Below, piece by piece: positions 53,556-64,000 of a stretch of DNA of 64,000 bases. This DNA comes from Diphasiastrum complanatum (Eukaryota; Streptophyta; Lycopodiopsida; Lycopodiales; Lycopodiaceae): NCBI GenBank assembly GCA_029204225.1, contig CM055102.1:23655390-23719389 (forward strand), given 5' to 3'. The notes beneath the pieces were generated by a model. The model did not search any database. It was not told the origin of the DNA and saw only the letters and a program-made list of their open reading frames with translations. The translations under genes were made by a program, and so were the position numbers. Positions within the stretch are counted from its first letter, which is position 1; every line of letters begins with the position of its first letter.

Positions 53556-55445
53556 TAAACATTAGATAGGGAAGAATGCCTTCATAAGTCATATTCCAGC
53601 ATTACATGTGAATCATTCCATTAGACCATCCCTTAGGACGACAAAGGGTCTATTGTTGACACATCAAGATTTACAAGACACTTTAGTTTGAAGTTTTATC
53701 CTATGTAAAAAAATTCCCTCAAATGTTTTGAGCTATGATTAAAAATCCATGGTCTAGAAGTCCCCTTCATAATATTTACCTCCTTATAGACCATACATTC
53801 TCTATAATAAAAAATCTACATTTCTCATCAAGATGTTTACTCCAATTTGTCAATCCCGTTTGTTGTAAAAAATGATGTCCAAAATTTGCTCCATGTTATC
53901 ATCATGTTGGATAAAAGTAATCCACATTTTTTCTCACATGATTTCATAAGGGAATGATCTTGTTGTATTAATTATTCATATAATTATCTTGGGTAAGAGT
54001 AAGTAAAGCTTTTGAATAATCGTTATGTACGCCAATGGTCTTCCTAAAGATTTTCATTGGTGATTTGAGTAATCTCGGATGCGCACATCCCCATTTAAAA
54101 GAGAGATTGAGTTTAACTTGCCATTTTGGATAGCATCATCACTTGTCCCAATGCTTTGAAAACCTCATTTGAGTTATCCTCAAAAAACCTGCCTTTTATA
54201 AAGCTTTTCAATTTTTTAAAGAATTTTATCCATAAAAAGGTATATATGATTGTACAAAAAATCGTCATATATTTTATGATATCGATTTTTGAGAAAACTT
54301 GCTGATTCCATCCCTATACTTTGCCGGTTTTCCCGAGCACTGCCTTGTCCTTTGCATAGACTTATGGAGCTTCTAATGAGTTGGGGGGTTGTGGTTTTGA
54401 CATTCCACATAGACTTATGGAGCTTCTAATGAGTTGATGGTTTTGAATTTCAATTATGGGACAGAAGCACCCACCCATATTAATACATTCTTCACTATGA
54501 AGCATTTTATCCCTCATGTACATGTGTGAGTGTCAGAGGGAGTTTGTCGTTATTTGGCTCCGTGTTATTAAGAGATGAGACTTGGTCATTGACTTGGTCA
54601 ATCTAGGTTTATTCAATAATAAATAAAAGTAGGGACCATGGGTCCAACTTGGGGAAATGGTTATGTGAATAATAGTCGTACAGAGTTGAGGCCAGGTAGT
54701 TGTCCCACTCAAATGTTAATAACTCTCCCATGCTAACAAAAACATGATTGGTGTATTTTGCACTACTACTAAATAGTGGTAGTGATGGGACTCCACCACC
54801 AACCTTGGATGGTGGCTGCACCATCATTGACTTGTCACTGACGGTGCAAAATATGTTGATCCACAAAAAAATTGCTCTCAATGTAGGTAATTAATGTACG
54901 AGTTGCATATCAATGCTAAATTAAAGTATCAAGTGGAGAAACAAAATTTGGATGCTAAAATGAAAGAGCTAATCTTAGAAGGCCAAAATGTAAGATTGAG
55001 GTAGATTTTGCAAAAAAAAATTTTGCGAAAATGCATATGCCAAATTAGTGGTAGAGGAATATTGATATCCTCCCATGTATATAACATTCATATGTAGAGT
55101 TACATAAGAGAGTGGTGTTTTTTTGCCTAAAAATACCATATAATCTTGTATAATTAGATATGCCATAACCTTGGGAGCGCACCAAAGGAGATGAACAAGA
55201 GACATGTTATTAGTATGCATCCCATCATCGAAGATAGTTGCCTAATTGGAAAGAGGAGGAACATTTGATATAGAAAGAAATGATGCCACAACTAGCCACA
55301 TACTAAAAAAACAACATGCCACAAAAAAGATGGGTAGGTGTCTCATTGAGTATTCAATAAAGAGGATACATGATTACTTATGAACATGAATGTTTTGCGA
55401 GGATATGTCTAAGTACTTGATATTGATAAATAATGTGACTAATAA
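53556..55445. other. No gene recognised
   Basis: AT-rich DNA. The only structure noted is a two-copy tandem repeat of CATAGACTTATGGAGCTTCT plus AATGAGTTG at about 54355 and 54409 (period 54 bp). Short frames have no recognisable motif. Confidence 0.4.
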
Positions 55446-57060
55446 AGTCCATAAGCACCGTCAAGACCTCTAGCATCATTGTCTTCATCGATGCTAGCTG
55501 CCTCTGACTCTGGCAATGGTTGGATAAACAAATATTTCCACTCTTCCACGTGTTGTCTGTTCCTGCATCTTCTCCATTGCCCTACAATATATGAATAGCA
55601 GAAACATGACAATGTGCGACATCGTATTGAGCATGGACTATCTTGGGATTATCCGTCAACAAACGAGCGTGAGCCTGTGATGCCCTGACAGTCCCATTTC
55701 ACATCACGTTGCACCTCATCCTTGCCGACTAGCCAAAAAACCCTTCTTGTACTACAACTATTACATTCTCCTTTTGGCCTAAATATTTCTTTCAGATATG
55801 TGACCACATCTGCTGCACATTCAAGGGCCAGCTGTCTGGTTTCAACTCCTCGTGAGTGATGACCGCACCTGCTCCGTCATTCTCGTCTTTTCCATGGCCT
55901 AAGGCAGAAAAATTATGCATCATTTGTAGACTTGTCAATTGATAATATCTGGCCAAAAACCGAACAAATTATTAGATTTTTTATTTTCATGTAGGCTGCA
56001 ATAAACAGTGCTTGCAAACAGTACTCGTAGTTCCGAACCTAGTGTCTTGTCTAGTACCAATTTGGTACTATATTCGGGTGTCCCGTATAGTCCCAGTTTG
56101 GTACTATATCTAATAGGAAAATAGTACCAAAATTGGTATTCCAAAACAGTGTATTTTGGTACTACAAGACAGACTATGTAGTTAAAGTCTTATAGTTCAG
56201 TACTAATTTTGGTACTATCTGAAGTAACAAACCTGAAAACTACAGAGTGATAATAATAGATAGTAAACCCCCAACAAATATACCTGACCACGAAGAAGAA
56301 AGGCCTTCGAGCTTTGAATTGGGACGCCAAACTGTCTGACCACTGACGCTTCAGATTATACTCGTTCTCTTTCAACCTATTGTCATGTGGTAGTAGACAG
56401 TGCTGTATGAATAGGGTGTCATGCAGCTTATCGTCTAATATGTAAAAATGAAGAGTCTTTTTAGCTGCGCCTACAGAGTTTCTGACATACATCATGTGCA
56501 CAAGTACCGTGACCTGATTAGAGCAGCACCAATGCATGGACTATATCTCGTTTTGCATCTTGAACGAATAATTCTCCACAAAGTCAATGATTGAAACAAC
56601 AACATCCGAAGGAAATTTCAGCAAGCAGTCTTTAAATTGTTGTGACTATCACCGAAACATGAAGTTATGCTTGATAAAATTTTTCGGATGTGCTGAATCC
56701 AGGTCAACAGAAGTAGTGCTTCACATTCTTTGCAGTACCAAATTCTTTCTCTTTTTGATAGAACCGTCCTCATCAACAAACCCTGACGCAATGTCTGTAA
56801 AGATCTTCACAGACAACTCCCTGTTATCCACTGATGTCTCATAGGGACATAATGGCAACGTGCAAATGCTGCATTTACTACAGACCCAAACAAGCAAATT
56901 TTTGCATGGTATTCTGAATTAGGAGGCTTTGCACATAAAAGCGATTCCCACATATTGCTTATGCTGGGACAAACAAATTGGTTTGCCTTGCAAATATCTG
57001 ATTCCTGAATTTGCAGCAGATGGAACATGTGCAGGCATGATCCTTTCCATGATGACCAAA
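55446..57060 (-). pseudogene. Transposase-like gene T2 with intron-like GGTACT block
   Basis: On the minus strand, pieces are: a core reading QSMHWCCSNQVTVLVHMMYV, then LHDTLFIQHCLLPHD, KRQWSDSLASQFKARRPFFF (near 56290-56350), GHGKDENDGAGAVITHEELK (near 55840-55900), TRRVFWLVGKDEVQRDV (near 55710-55760), and the tail HVEEWKYLFIQPLPESEAAS with a stop near 55450. The pattern WSDG.xxQFK, GHGK.xDGAGA, RRVFW matches, from memory, the N-terminal and central part of the same transposase-like family as T1. Between FFFVVR and GHGKD lies a segment starting GTATAT (near 56276) and ending TGCCTTAG (near 55902), a plausible 375-base GT-AG intron. Upstream sequence to 57060 has many stops. Confidence 0.5.
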
Positions 57061-57728
<668 letters not shown>

Positions 57729-57899
57729 AATAGGTTTGGCACATATTATGCTCTGGACTCTCATAAGTTCGAATGTGAGACTCTTCAAGCTATGGCGATG
57801 AGAAGGAGACCGAGATCCTTGATATGCTATGCAATTTTTTATAATGAGAGGGAAGACGATGACACATGAATTGCCCGTGAATATTAAAAGGCTTCTTGG

Positions 57900-58500
57900 G
57901 TACTGATGCATCCATCGGCGAGAGGGGCTTTTTGCCAAAAGAAAAAGGCCAAATATACATATAGATCTTGTTGGAAAGGTCGGATTATTGATTTCAAAGT
58001 ATCTCCAGGAGGACAAACCATTTCAAAGGTGCTTGTTCAACATGTTTATATGCATTCAGAACTTAATGTGGATGTTGTAGATCCACATGATTTTCGAAAA
58101 TGTAATTGTAAGTATCTTAACATGTAATTGCATTTATGAATGAGAGCTTATTATGATTTTGTATTGCAGATCTATATCCTTCAAATATACATGAATGGGA
58201 ACCTGTGGTGTCTCTTTCAAGTGTTATAGATGTCATCCATTTAGATTGCAATATAGAGGATGAACGGCAAAGAACTTGCAGATTTTGGAATATTTTTTTA
58301 TGATGCTATGTATATTCCAGACATAAATGGAGGAATGGAAAAACTAGAGTGTATACCTTTACCTAATTTTCAGGATAACGTGCGGTGGATTGCACTCAAC
58401 AACAATATAATAAAGTGTTTTCGTTCCAAACTATATAATGATGTACAAAAGTCACTCAAAACTAGTACTGGATCAAAAAATGTGCACTTAAGCTAGTTTG
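57900..58500 (+). pseudogene. Exon-like gene fragment, unrecognised
   Basis: The first piece (57906-58107) reads SYKARKG-type basic sequence then SCWKGRIIDFKVSPGGQTIS and VQHVYMHSELNVDVVDPHDF. It meets a good splice donor (ATT|GTAAGT at 58108) and an acceptor (GTATTGCAG at 58161-58169), giving a 62-base intron. The phase carries on in LYPSNIHEWEPVVSLSSVID and VIHLDCNIED. After a frame change near 58300 it continues FYDAMYIPDINGG and NFQDNVRWIALNNNIIKCF. The first half might be a BAH- or chromo-like reader domain, but that is a guess. Confidence 0.4.
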
Positions 58501-58860
58501 TTCCAATGTCAATGTTTGTCAGCTCTTTTTCAAACACGAAGGTGCGTCGAACCCCCACATTGTTTGTTTGCAAACATCTATCAGATGATTTTTTATTCAA
58601 ATTCATGGACAAAGGTTGGGACAAAAAAATCCACTACAGATATAGAATGCAGAATCAAACATTCATCCATATCATTTAGATATAGTATAGAAAAGCAAAT
58701 GCTTAGTATGGTGTTTCATTATCAGAGATGGAAAAACTACAATGGTACTTGGGCCCCATTAGATCAAGATTTAGATAGCATTGGACACACTGATCGTATA
58801 TGCATTGATATCATGGCAGATGGGGATTTACTTACTACTATTGAGGTTGAGCAGGACTGA
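58498..58860 (+). pseudogene. ORF of 120 codons, unrecognised
   Basis: Directly downstream of the preceding fragment and on the same strand. It contains SISFRYSIEKQMLSMVFHYQ and APLDQDLDSIGHTDRICIDI, and ends in an acidic tail (IEVEQD). It could be the next exon of the same gene. No family recognised. Confidence 0.3.
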
Positions 58861-59323
58861 ACCTTATTCTACATTAGAACGGAACTGACACTTTTACAAC
58901 AAGATATCTCCAAATATTTCAGCTTTATATCGAATGGAAATTTGGTATGTGAAATCTATGAATTTGTATATTAATTTGTATTCATTATCCTTTTTGGTCA
59001 ATAATCAGATCACTAACTATAATTTGATTAATGTATGTTTGTGCATATACGTAAAAGACATGAAAAGAAAATCAAATGCAAAGACTTGGGAGAAATTGTT
59101 CAGATAATGCAACAATCATGATACAAGATAATCATTTATTGATGTTTGAAAGGGTAGTAAAAACTCTCATAAATATCAATATATTTCTCAATTTCTGAGA
59201 ATGTACATGTGTGTCCTGTATTTTACAATGGATGCTTTTCCCCCATTGTTTCTATCTTCTATAAGCCCATATTTACTCACAGGGCATTACATAAAAAATG
59301 TATGTCGTTATTTAATTTATTAT
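58861..59323. other. Spacer between two convergent gene fragments
   Basis: AT-rich; nothing coding. It would hold the 3' ends of both the plus-strand fragment to the left and the minus-strand exons to the right. Confidence 0.4.
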
Positions 59324-59686
59324 TTACAACTCAAAGAAATATGGGTTTTCTCCACCCTGCACTAGTGTCAGCTGTGGACTTGATTGCCCTCCCATTTCCG
59401 CAGCTGGACTAGGTGTTGCATGAGATAATAAGTTCACCAACATTTGTTGACGAAACTTATATATCTCATTCATTGTAAATGCTTGACATCTATACTGCAA
59501 ATCCAAAATAACCAGGTCAATTGACTTATTAGAAACCAAATCGAAAATAACATAGTTAGACCATTAACTAGTCTATTTACCTCTCGTATATCTGGAGTCC
59601 CAGATTGCATGATGTCCACTCTAAACGTCCTGTATATTGCGGATGGAGAACCAGCCACAGTTTTGTCCATCATCTTGTTGAGCTGA
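59324..59686 (-). pseudogene. Last two exons of an unrecognised gene
   Basis: Exon 59581-59686 (acceptor TGATTTCAG, donor GAG|GTAAAT) encodes QLNKMMDKTVAGSPSAIYRT and FRVDIMQSGTPDIRE. An 86-base intron (59495-59580, GTAAAT...TTTGCAG) follows. The last exon 59324-59494 encodes YRCQAFTMNEIYKFRQQMLV, SHATPSPAAEMGGQSSPQLT and a TAA stop. The joint is phase 0 on both sides and both frames are open, which argues for a genuine spliced gene. The function is unknown. Upstream exons are replaced by copia U from about 59705, so the gene is probably broken. Confidence 0.45.
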
Positions 59687-59699
59687 CTGAAATCACAAA

Positions 59700-61665
59700 A
59701 GGTATAATAGGTTAGTTGTGCACTCTGAAAAAAACAAATCAAATGGCTTATCAGATACCATTGGTGAGAGAGCTAACTTGCAATTAATCAGATTATATCT
59801 GACTAACATGTTGTAGATGTACCTCTGTTGTGTAATGTAAACCAACTTCTGTTTTCTGTCTCTGTGAATTTGTATACCAAGGCAGAAATGGGCTTCACCC
59901 AGATCGGTCATGTCGAATTCGAAAGACAGCATTGTCTTGGCTTCTTTTATCATATCAGTACTGTTTCTAAAAAGCAGTGTATCATCCACGTATAAAGTGA
60001 CAATGATAAAAGACTGATGCACTGCTTTGAAGTAAACATTTGAGTTTGAAGAGCTAGGTGTATAGCCGCGATCAATAAGGAAAGTATTGATCCTTTAAAA
60101 CCATGCTCGAGCAGATTGCTTCAAGCCATAAAGTGCCTTATGGAGTTTACACACATGATTGTGTTTACCCTCGATAATATAACCTTCGAGTTGCACCATG
60201 TAAATGTCTTCTTCGATAACTCCATTGAGATATGTTGTCTGTGCATCCATTTGATGTATTTCCAAATCTGCTGCAGTGGCAAATGATAGCAACAGTCGAA
60301 TAGAAGAATGCTTGACTACTGGACTGAAGGTCTCATTGTAGTCGACATTGTATACCTAAGAGAAATCTCTGGCGACAAGTCATGCCTTTCTCCTGTTGAT
60401 ACTTCCATCTGCATTGCACTTGACTTTGAAAATCCATTTGCAATCAACTACGTCTCTGCTAGCAGGTAATTCGACAGTTGTCCATGTCTGGTTCTTGATA
60501 AGAGATGAATACTCTTTATCCATAGCTTCTTTCCAGAGATCTGAATCAGGCTGATTGAGTGCCTCTTTGACAGTCGTCAGCTCCTGGACAAGGTAGGCTG
60601 CAGACTCGTCAATATACCTATTAGGTGGTCTGCTACTTCTTGAAGATCTTCTAGGTAATAAAGGAAGTTGATCATTTTCATCATACTGTAGTTGCTGAAA
60701 TGCAAGATCATCATGTTTTGATTCGCCGATGATTTGTTATTTGTCGGAAGTAGAAGAGCTTGGACCTTCAATGGGAATAGTTGACTGAGAAACTGGAAAC
60801 TTCAATGCGTCAGGAGAATTTGATAGGTCGGCTACATGGGGACTGCCCTTTCCTTTGAGGTCTTGAAACTGATCTTCGATGAAGATGACATCCCAGCTAG
60901 TAAATATCTTTGGCTCGATGGGGTCGAAAAACTTGTAGGCTTGATCTATAGCTGATGAAAACACATTTGATACTCTGGAAGTCAAGCTTCATCCTGAGAT
61001 CACGAGGTATCTGCGCAAAAGTAGTACATCCAAAAACTCGTAAGTTTGATAAAGAAGGTTTGGTACCTATCCAAACTTCGAATGGTGTCTTGTTTGAGAG
61101 ACCTTTAGTAGGACATCTATTCTGAATATAGGTTGTTGAAACAGCTTCAGTCCAGAAGCACTTTGGAAGAGTCGCATGTGATAACATGCACTCTGTTGAT
61201 TCAACTAAGGTTCTATTCTTTCTCTCAACAAGACCATTTGACTGAGGCACATAGGAGGTAATGTATTGTTGCTCAATGTCATTGTTGAGGCAATACTCCT
61301 TGAATTCGGTGGAGATGTATTCTCCCTCGTTATCTAACCTCAGTGCTTTGATTTGTTTGCCAGTTTGGTTCTCAGCATGCTCTTTGAATTGTCTGAATTT
61401 GATGAAAGCCTCTGATTTCTATTTAGTGAAATAAATAGCTGTTCTTCTGGAGAACTCGTCAATGAGAGTGATGAAATACTTTGCATCTAATAATGAAGGA
61501 GTTTGCATAGGTCCACATATATGTATGAACAACATCTAACAGATCTTTTGCTACATGCCTATGGTTTGATCTAAAAGGAATTGTAGTCTGCTTTCCATAT
61601 ATGTAACTATGGCAGATAGGGAGATCGACCTTACCAGAAGGATAGTCGAGATCAAGAATCAAAAT
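59700..61665 (-). pseudogene. U integrase and RT, broken
   Basis: Integrase: 61459-61662 holds the pre-integrase tail, then a run of stops; 60897-61250 holds MPQSNGLVERKNRTLVEST and FGCTTFAQIPRDLRMK. RT: SFATAADLEIHQMDAQTTYL with NGVIEEDIYMVQLEGYI (60095-60292), HKALYGLKQSARAWF, then FIIVTLYVDDTLLF (about 59980-60010) with the YVDD box intact, and DMTDLGEAHFCLGIQIHRD. The acidic linker (60577-60985) is Ser/Pro/Asp-rich. The chain ends at SPMVSDKPFD near 59740. Frame changes and stops lie at about 60090, 60350, 60730 and 61260. Confidence 0.82.
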
Positions 61666-62039
61666 TCAAGTGTCCTAAGCGATGATGCCATAGTAATGCT
61701 TTATTGACTAGAACAGAGGTTTTCAAGGCTTGACTAGACTCAGAATAACAATTTGCCAATCTATATAAGTAACCTTGCCTCTTGCCGAGTGCAAGAATCT
61801 TATTACTGCTATCAATAATTTTGCATTGATCAGATTCAAATTCTACCTTATGACCTAAATCTGTAATTCTACTTACTGATAACAGATTTGTAGAGAGTTT
61901 AGGAACATATTAGACCTTTGATAGTAGTTTGTATTGATCATGCTGAAATTTTAATCTTACAGTACCTTCACCTTCAATAGTGTGAGTACTATTGTCACCA
62001 AGATGAACAAATTTCTTTGTGCTGTAAGGTGTGTAGGAG

Positions 62040-62755
62040 TTGAAGATCTCACGTTAATTGGTCATGTGTTGAGTTGCTCCAGAATCCAAAAACCATGAAT
62101 CATCCAAAAATGCGCTTTGATCTTTACCATGAATGCTCCTTCTTCCACTTCGGCCTGGGGAGATGATGAAACTGTGTTTGCTTGTTGATCAGGTTGCTTG
62201 GCTGCATTCTTCGCTTGGAGAATTCAAGAATCCTTGATCTCATGGTTATTGTGCTTGCAATACCTGCAAAACATCTTCTTCTTCAATTGTGGATCTGATG
62301 ATTGTGCTTGACTTTGATTCTGTTTCTGATTTGTTGCAACCTTCTTGGAGCTTTTCTGCTTCTGTCACTTAGAGCCTTTGTTGACATATAGAGCTTGAGA
62401 GGAGGAATTAGACGAAGTGTCTTGACTTCTTCGATTGTCTTCTTGCAGCAACATAGTGATAGCTCTAGTAAGAGTTAAATCTGAGTGTGTCAATATGATC
62501 ATCACCCAGTTCTCATATGTAGAGGGAAAGCTTGAAAGCAATGTCATAATTGCGTCTTCATCGTCTATGACTGATCTAACAGTGGCCATCTATTGCAAGA
62601 GACTCTTAAACTGGTTAATGTGACTCTGGAGAGAATCACCAGTAGACATCTTGAATGTAAAGAATTTCCTTCGTAGATGTAACTTAGTAGTTGTGTCCCT
62701 CACATCATATAGTGAGTTCAGGATGTCCCAAACATCTCTTGACACTGGATTGATG
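62040..62755 (-). pseudogene. U gag and protease remnant
   Basis: SRDVWDILNSLYDVRDTTTK and LHLRRKFFTFKMSTGDSLQS (62610-62750) are a UBN2-type capsid. After a stop at about 62591 it continues MATVRSVIDDEDAIMTLLSS and LTLTRAITMLLQEDNRRSQD (62365-62589). The zinc knuckle CRYCKHNNHEIKDS (about 62220-62270) has lost its last Cys. The protease WILDSGAT equivalent near 62075 is frameshifted (read as WILEQLNT). Confidence 0.75.
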
Positions 62756-62913
62756 GTCCCAACCACAGCACGGGAGATAGGAGAGGGGTATGGCGACTGT
62801 ACTACCCTTGGTCTGGCAAGCCTGGTGGGCTTGGTCTGCTTTCTCTTCCTTTGTTGAGGAACAGACCCTCTCTCTATAGGTAGTGGCCTAGAGGTGAAGC
62901 CACTCTTGAAAAC

Positions 62914-63015
62914 CTAATTGTATGTACTCCTCAGCCTCATGACAGGGTGCATGTCCTGAGGCATGAGGGTAACTCTCTTGGAGTGCACAGTGCAGAGAGT
63001 AGAGTCCTCAAAACT
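62914..63015 (-). pseudogene. Histone H3-like C-terminal fragment
   Basis: The minus strand reads SFEDSTLCTVHSKRVTLMPQ, then DMHPVMRLRSTYN and a TAG stop. Histone H3 ends [20 protein letters not shown], then DIQLARRIRGERA and stop. About 15 of 33 residues are identical by eye and the stop falls at the same place. VTLM rather than VTIM recalls centromeric H3 (CENH3) of plants. Only this last stretch (end of helix 2, loop, helix 3) is visible; further upstream (63016-63240) no H3 core was found, so it is a pseudogene, captured exon or last exon after an intron. H3 packages DNA in the nucleosome. Confidence 0.55.
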
Positions 63016-63487
63016 ATTCTTTGTGATTGACTCCACAAATCAAGTAGCATCAAAAAAGAAAACTACAAAATACTTGCTATTTTGATCCAATTGATAAGAG
63101 ATGACCTCAACTCAGATTTTGAAGCTAAAAACCTTGTAAATAGAAAGCTATTATATTTTGCTTCACTCAAATACATCAAAGATTAAAGGTACAAATCATA
63201 GATTGTGTCTAGATAGCTATCAATGCTCGAATTGCATCAAAATCTATGATCCTAGCAAGGTATGATATCGCTATGATGCGCCAGACAGAGAAGGAAATGA
63301 GTATTGGCAACAACGAGCACGTGATGGCGATATACAGGGTGGAGTATCGCTATGACGTGTCGGGAGTCAACAACAATGGGAATCAAAGAGAACGGGCGCG
63401 TGGTGGCAATATGCGGTATGCGACAGTGAAAACCAAAGGGGTGAGAGAGAACTTCATAAAAAGAAACCAAAAAATGAGATGAACACT
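63016..63487. other. Region between H3-like fragment and TATA/G-box cluster
   Basis: No firm coding exon was found. On the minus strand an ATG near 63459 opens only a 24-codon frame (MKFSLTPLVFTVAYRILPPR...). 63270-63380 contains two copies of TATCGCTATGA(T/C)G about 80 bases apart, and an additional CACGTG at 63318-63323. Confidence 0.4.
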
Positions 63488-63652
63488 TGCTTATATAGTG
63501 CTCAGACGATGTAATCATTGTCACACGTGTGACGTGACACGCACCTTTTTTTGCACGTGCAATGACACGTGGCAACGTCTGGACCGCACACGTGTCAAAG
63601 TATAATCGGTTCGTACAATTGCATGGTTGGCTTGCACATGTGAGGACACGTG
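63488..63652 (-). promoter_or_regulatory. G-box cluster and TATA box
   Basis: The palindrome CACGTG occurs five times within 130 bases (63524-63529, 63554-63559, 63566-63571, 63589-63594, 63647-63652), mostly in ACACGTGT/ACACGTGG contexts known as G-box/ABRE elements bound by bZIP and bHLH factors. On the minus strand these lie just upstream of TATATAAG (about 63489-63496), the usual arrangement of a plant promoter firing leftward. What it drives is not clear. Confidence 0.55.
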
Positions 63653-63739
63653 CCATAATTTGGACCATCTGTAGCGCAGGCATCCCAAAGGGAGCCGGAA
63701 ACCACGACTTAGCTTTCCAGCCTTCAACTCTTGCCATCC

Positions 63740-64000
63740 AAACCCACTTGACATACAAGCAGCCAACTCGCCAACAACGATCAGACTTAACCAACTTGAA
63801 GTTTCGAAAACCAACATTGAGATCCAACCTGGCGCCATGCCAGATCGGGGGTCCCGATGTGGGTGACTTCCCTCCAAGCAAGCCGCCCGACATACATCAA
63901 ACTTGACCAACTCGAAGCTTCATTACAAACGAGTAACATCCATTCCAAGCAAGCGGTCTGACTTACATCAGACTTAACCAACTGAAAGCTTCGTCACGAG
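63740..64000 (+). repeat. Tandem repeat, units of about 73 bp, continuing past the window
   Basis: The core (A/G)ACTT(A/G)ACCAACT(C/T)GAAG(C/T)TTC appears at about 63783, 63899 and 63972, with shared flanks AAGCAAGC and GACATACATCA. The last two are 73 bases apart; the first spacing is longer. Similar protein shadows (VKSD...C) on the minus strand come from the repeat. Confidence 0.6.

Larger units (their letters stand above)
59700..62755 (-). mobile_element. Ty1/copia element U, internal fragment (minus)
   Basis: Gag (right) to RT (left) is present; RNase H, both LTRs and the gag N-terminus are missing. Protein motifs differ from the A1/X/Y/Z/V and A2/W groups, so U is a third copia lineage. 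The left end falls beside exon 59581-59686. The right end at about 62755 adjoins the histone H3-like fragment region. Confidence 0.82.

Noticed and set aside
63252-63910. 213-codon minus-strand frame and overlapping 114-129 codon frames
   Set aside because: Composition follows the G-box/tandem-repeat DNA, the peptides have no domain, and frames on both strands are equally open.

Overview
The window looks like repeat-dense nuclear DNA of a land plant. It holds one recognisable intact host gene, an intronless molybdate transporter (MOT1 family, 512 codons, minus strand, 14291-15829). Nearly everything else is layered, decayed LTR retrotransposon (Ty1/copia and Ty3/gypsy), plus remnants of transposase-like genes. 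Plant-type primer binding sites (initiator tRNA-Met and a tRNA-Asp-like site), the MOT1 protein and AT-rich GT-AG introns support a plant. The DNTTRENK/WSD..SQFK transposase-like genes are, as I recall, common in ferns, lycophytes and bryophytes, so a large-genome seedless plant is my best guess; this is inference and no species is claimed.

Layout. 1-6260: two copia elements on the plus strand (A1, then its relative-by-type A2), both riddled with stops. 6256-9400: a gypsy gag scrap, a minus-strand LTR with its primer binding site (family R) and short repeats. 9470-12150: fragments of a MULE-like protein and a gypsy integrase. 14291-16700: MOT1 with a TATA box, a GAA/TTC microsatellite, a 67-bp tandem duplication and a GC-rich fold-back element upstream. 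18560-24299: minus-strand copia copies X and Y, split by a gypsy LTR. 24300-29935: gypsy element G (pol, an extra downstream ORF, 3' LTR), inserted into an R-type LTR. 32258-35463: copia element V, which has lost its whole reverse transcriptase. 36203-37460: two exon-like ORFs either side of a GGTACT-rich block. 37459-48863: a nest in which element W1 (gag-protease followed by unfamiliar coding sequence) sits in copia Z, which sits in the 5' LTR of a second W copy (W2), whose gag is itself split by a solo LTR with target-site duplication. 49880-51590 (plus) and 55446-57060 (minus): two remnants of a transposase-like family. 57524-57725: a pure (TC)n tract. 57900-59686: exon-like gene fragments on both strands. 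59700-62755: minus-strand copia U. 62914-63015: the C-terminal end of a histone H3-like protein. 63318-63652: six CACGTG G-boxes and a TATA box. 63740-64000: tandem repeats running off the window.

The least ordinary item is the W family. It keeps LTRs, a primer binding site, gag with zinc knuckle and an aspartic protease, but no integrase or RNase H can be seen. In their place lie about 2 kb of coding-like sequence containing two short pieces that resemble copia pol, in the wrong order. It looks like a non-autonomous, chimeric LTR element that would need enzymes from a partner such as an A2-like copia. Other items worth checking are the tandem array of tRNA-primer sites in element Y, the RT-less element V, and the histone H3-like fragment next to a G-box/TATA cluster. 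All identifications come from reading the sequence by eye; no database or alignment program was available.
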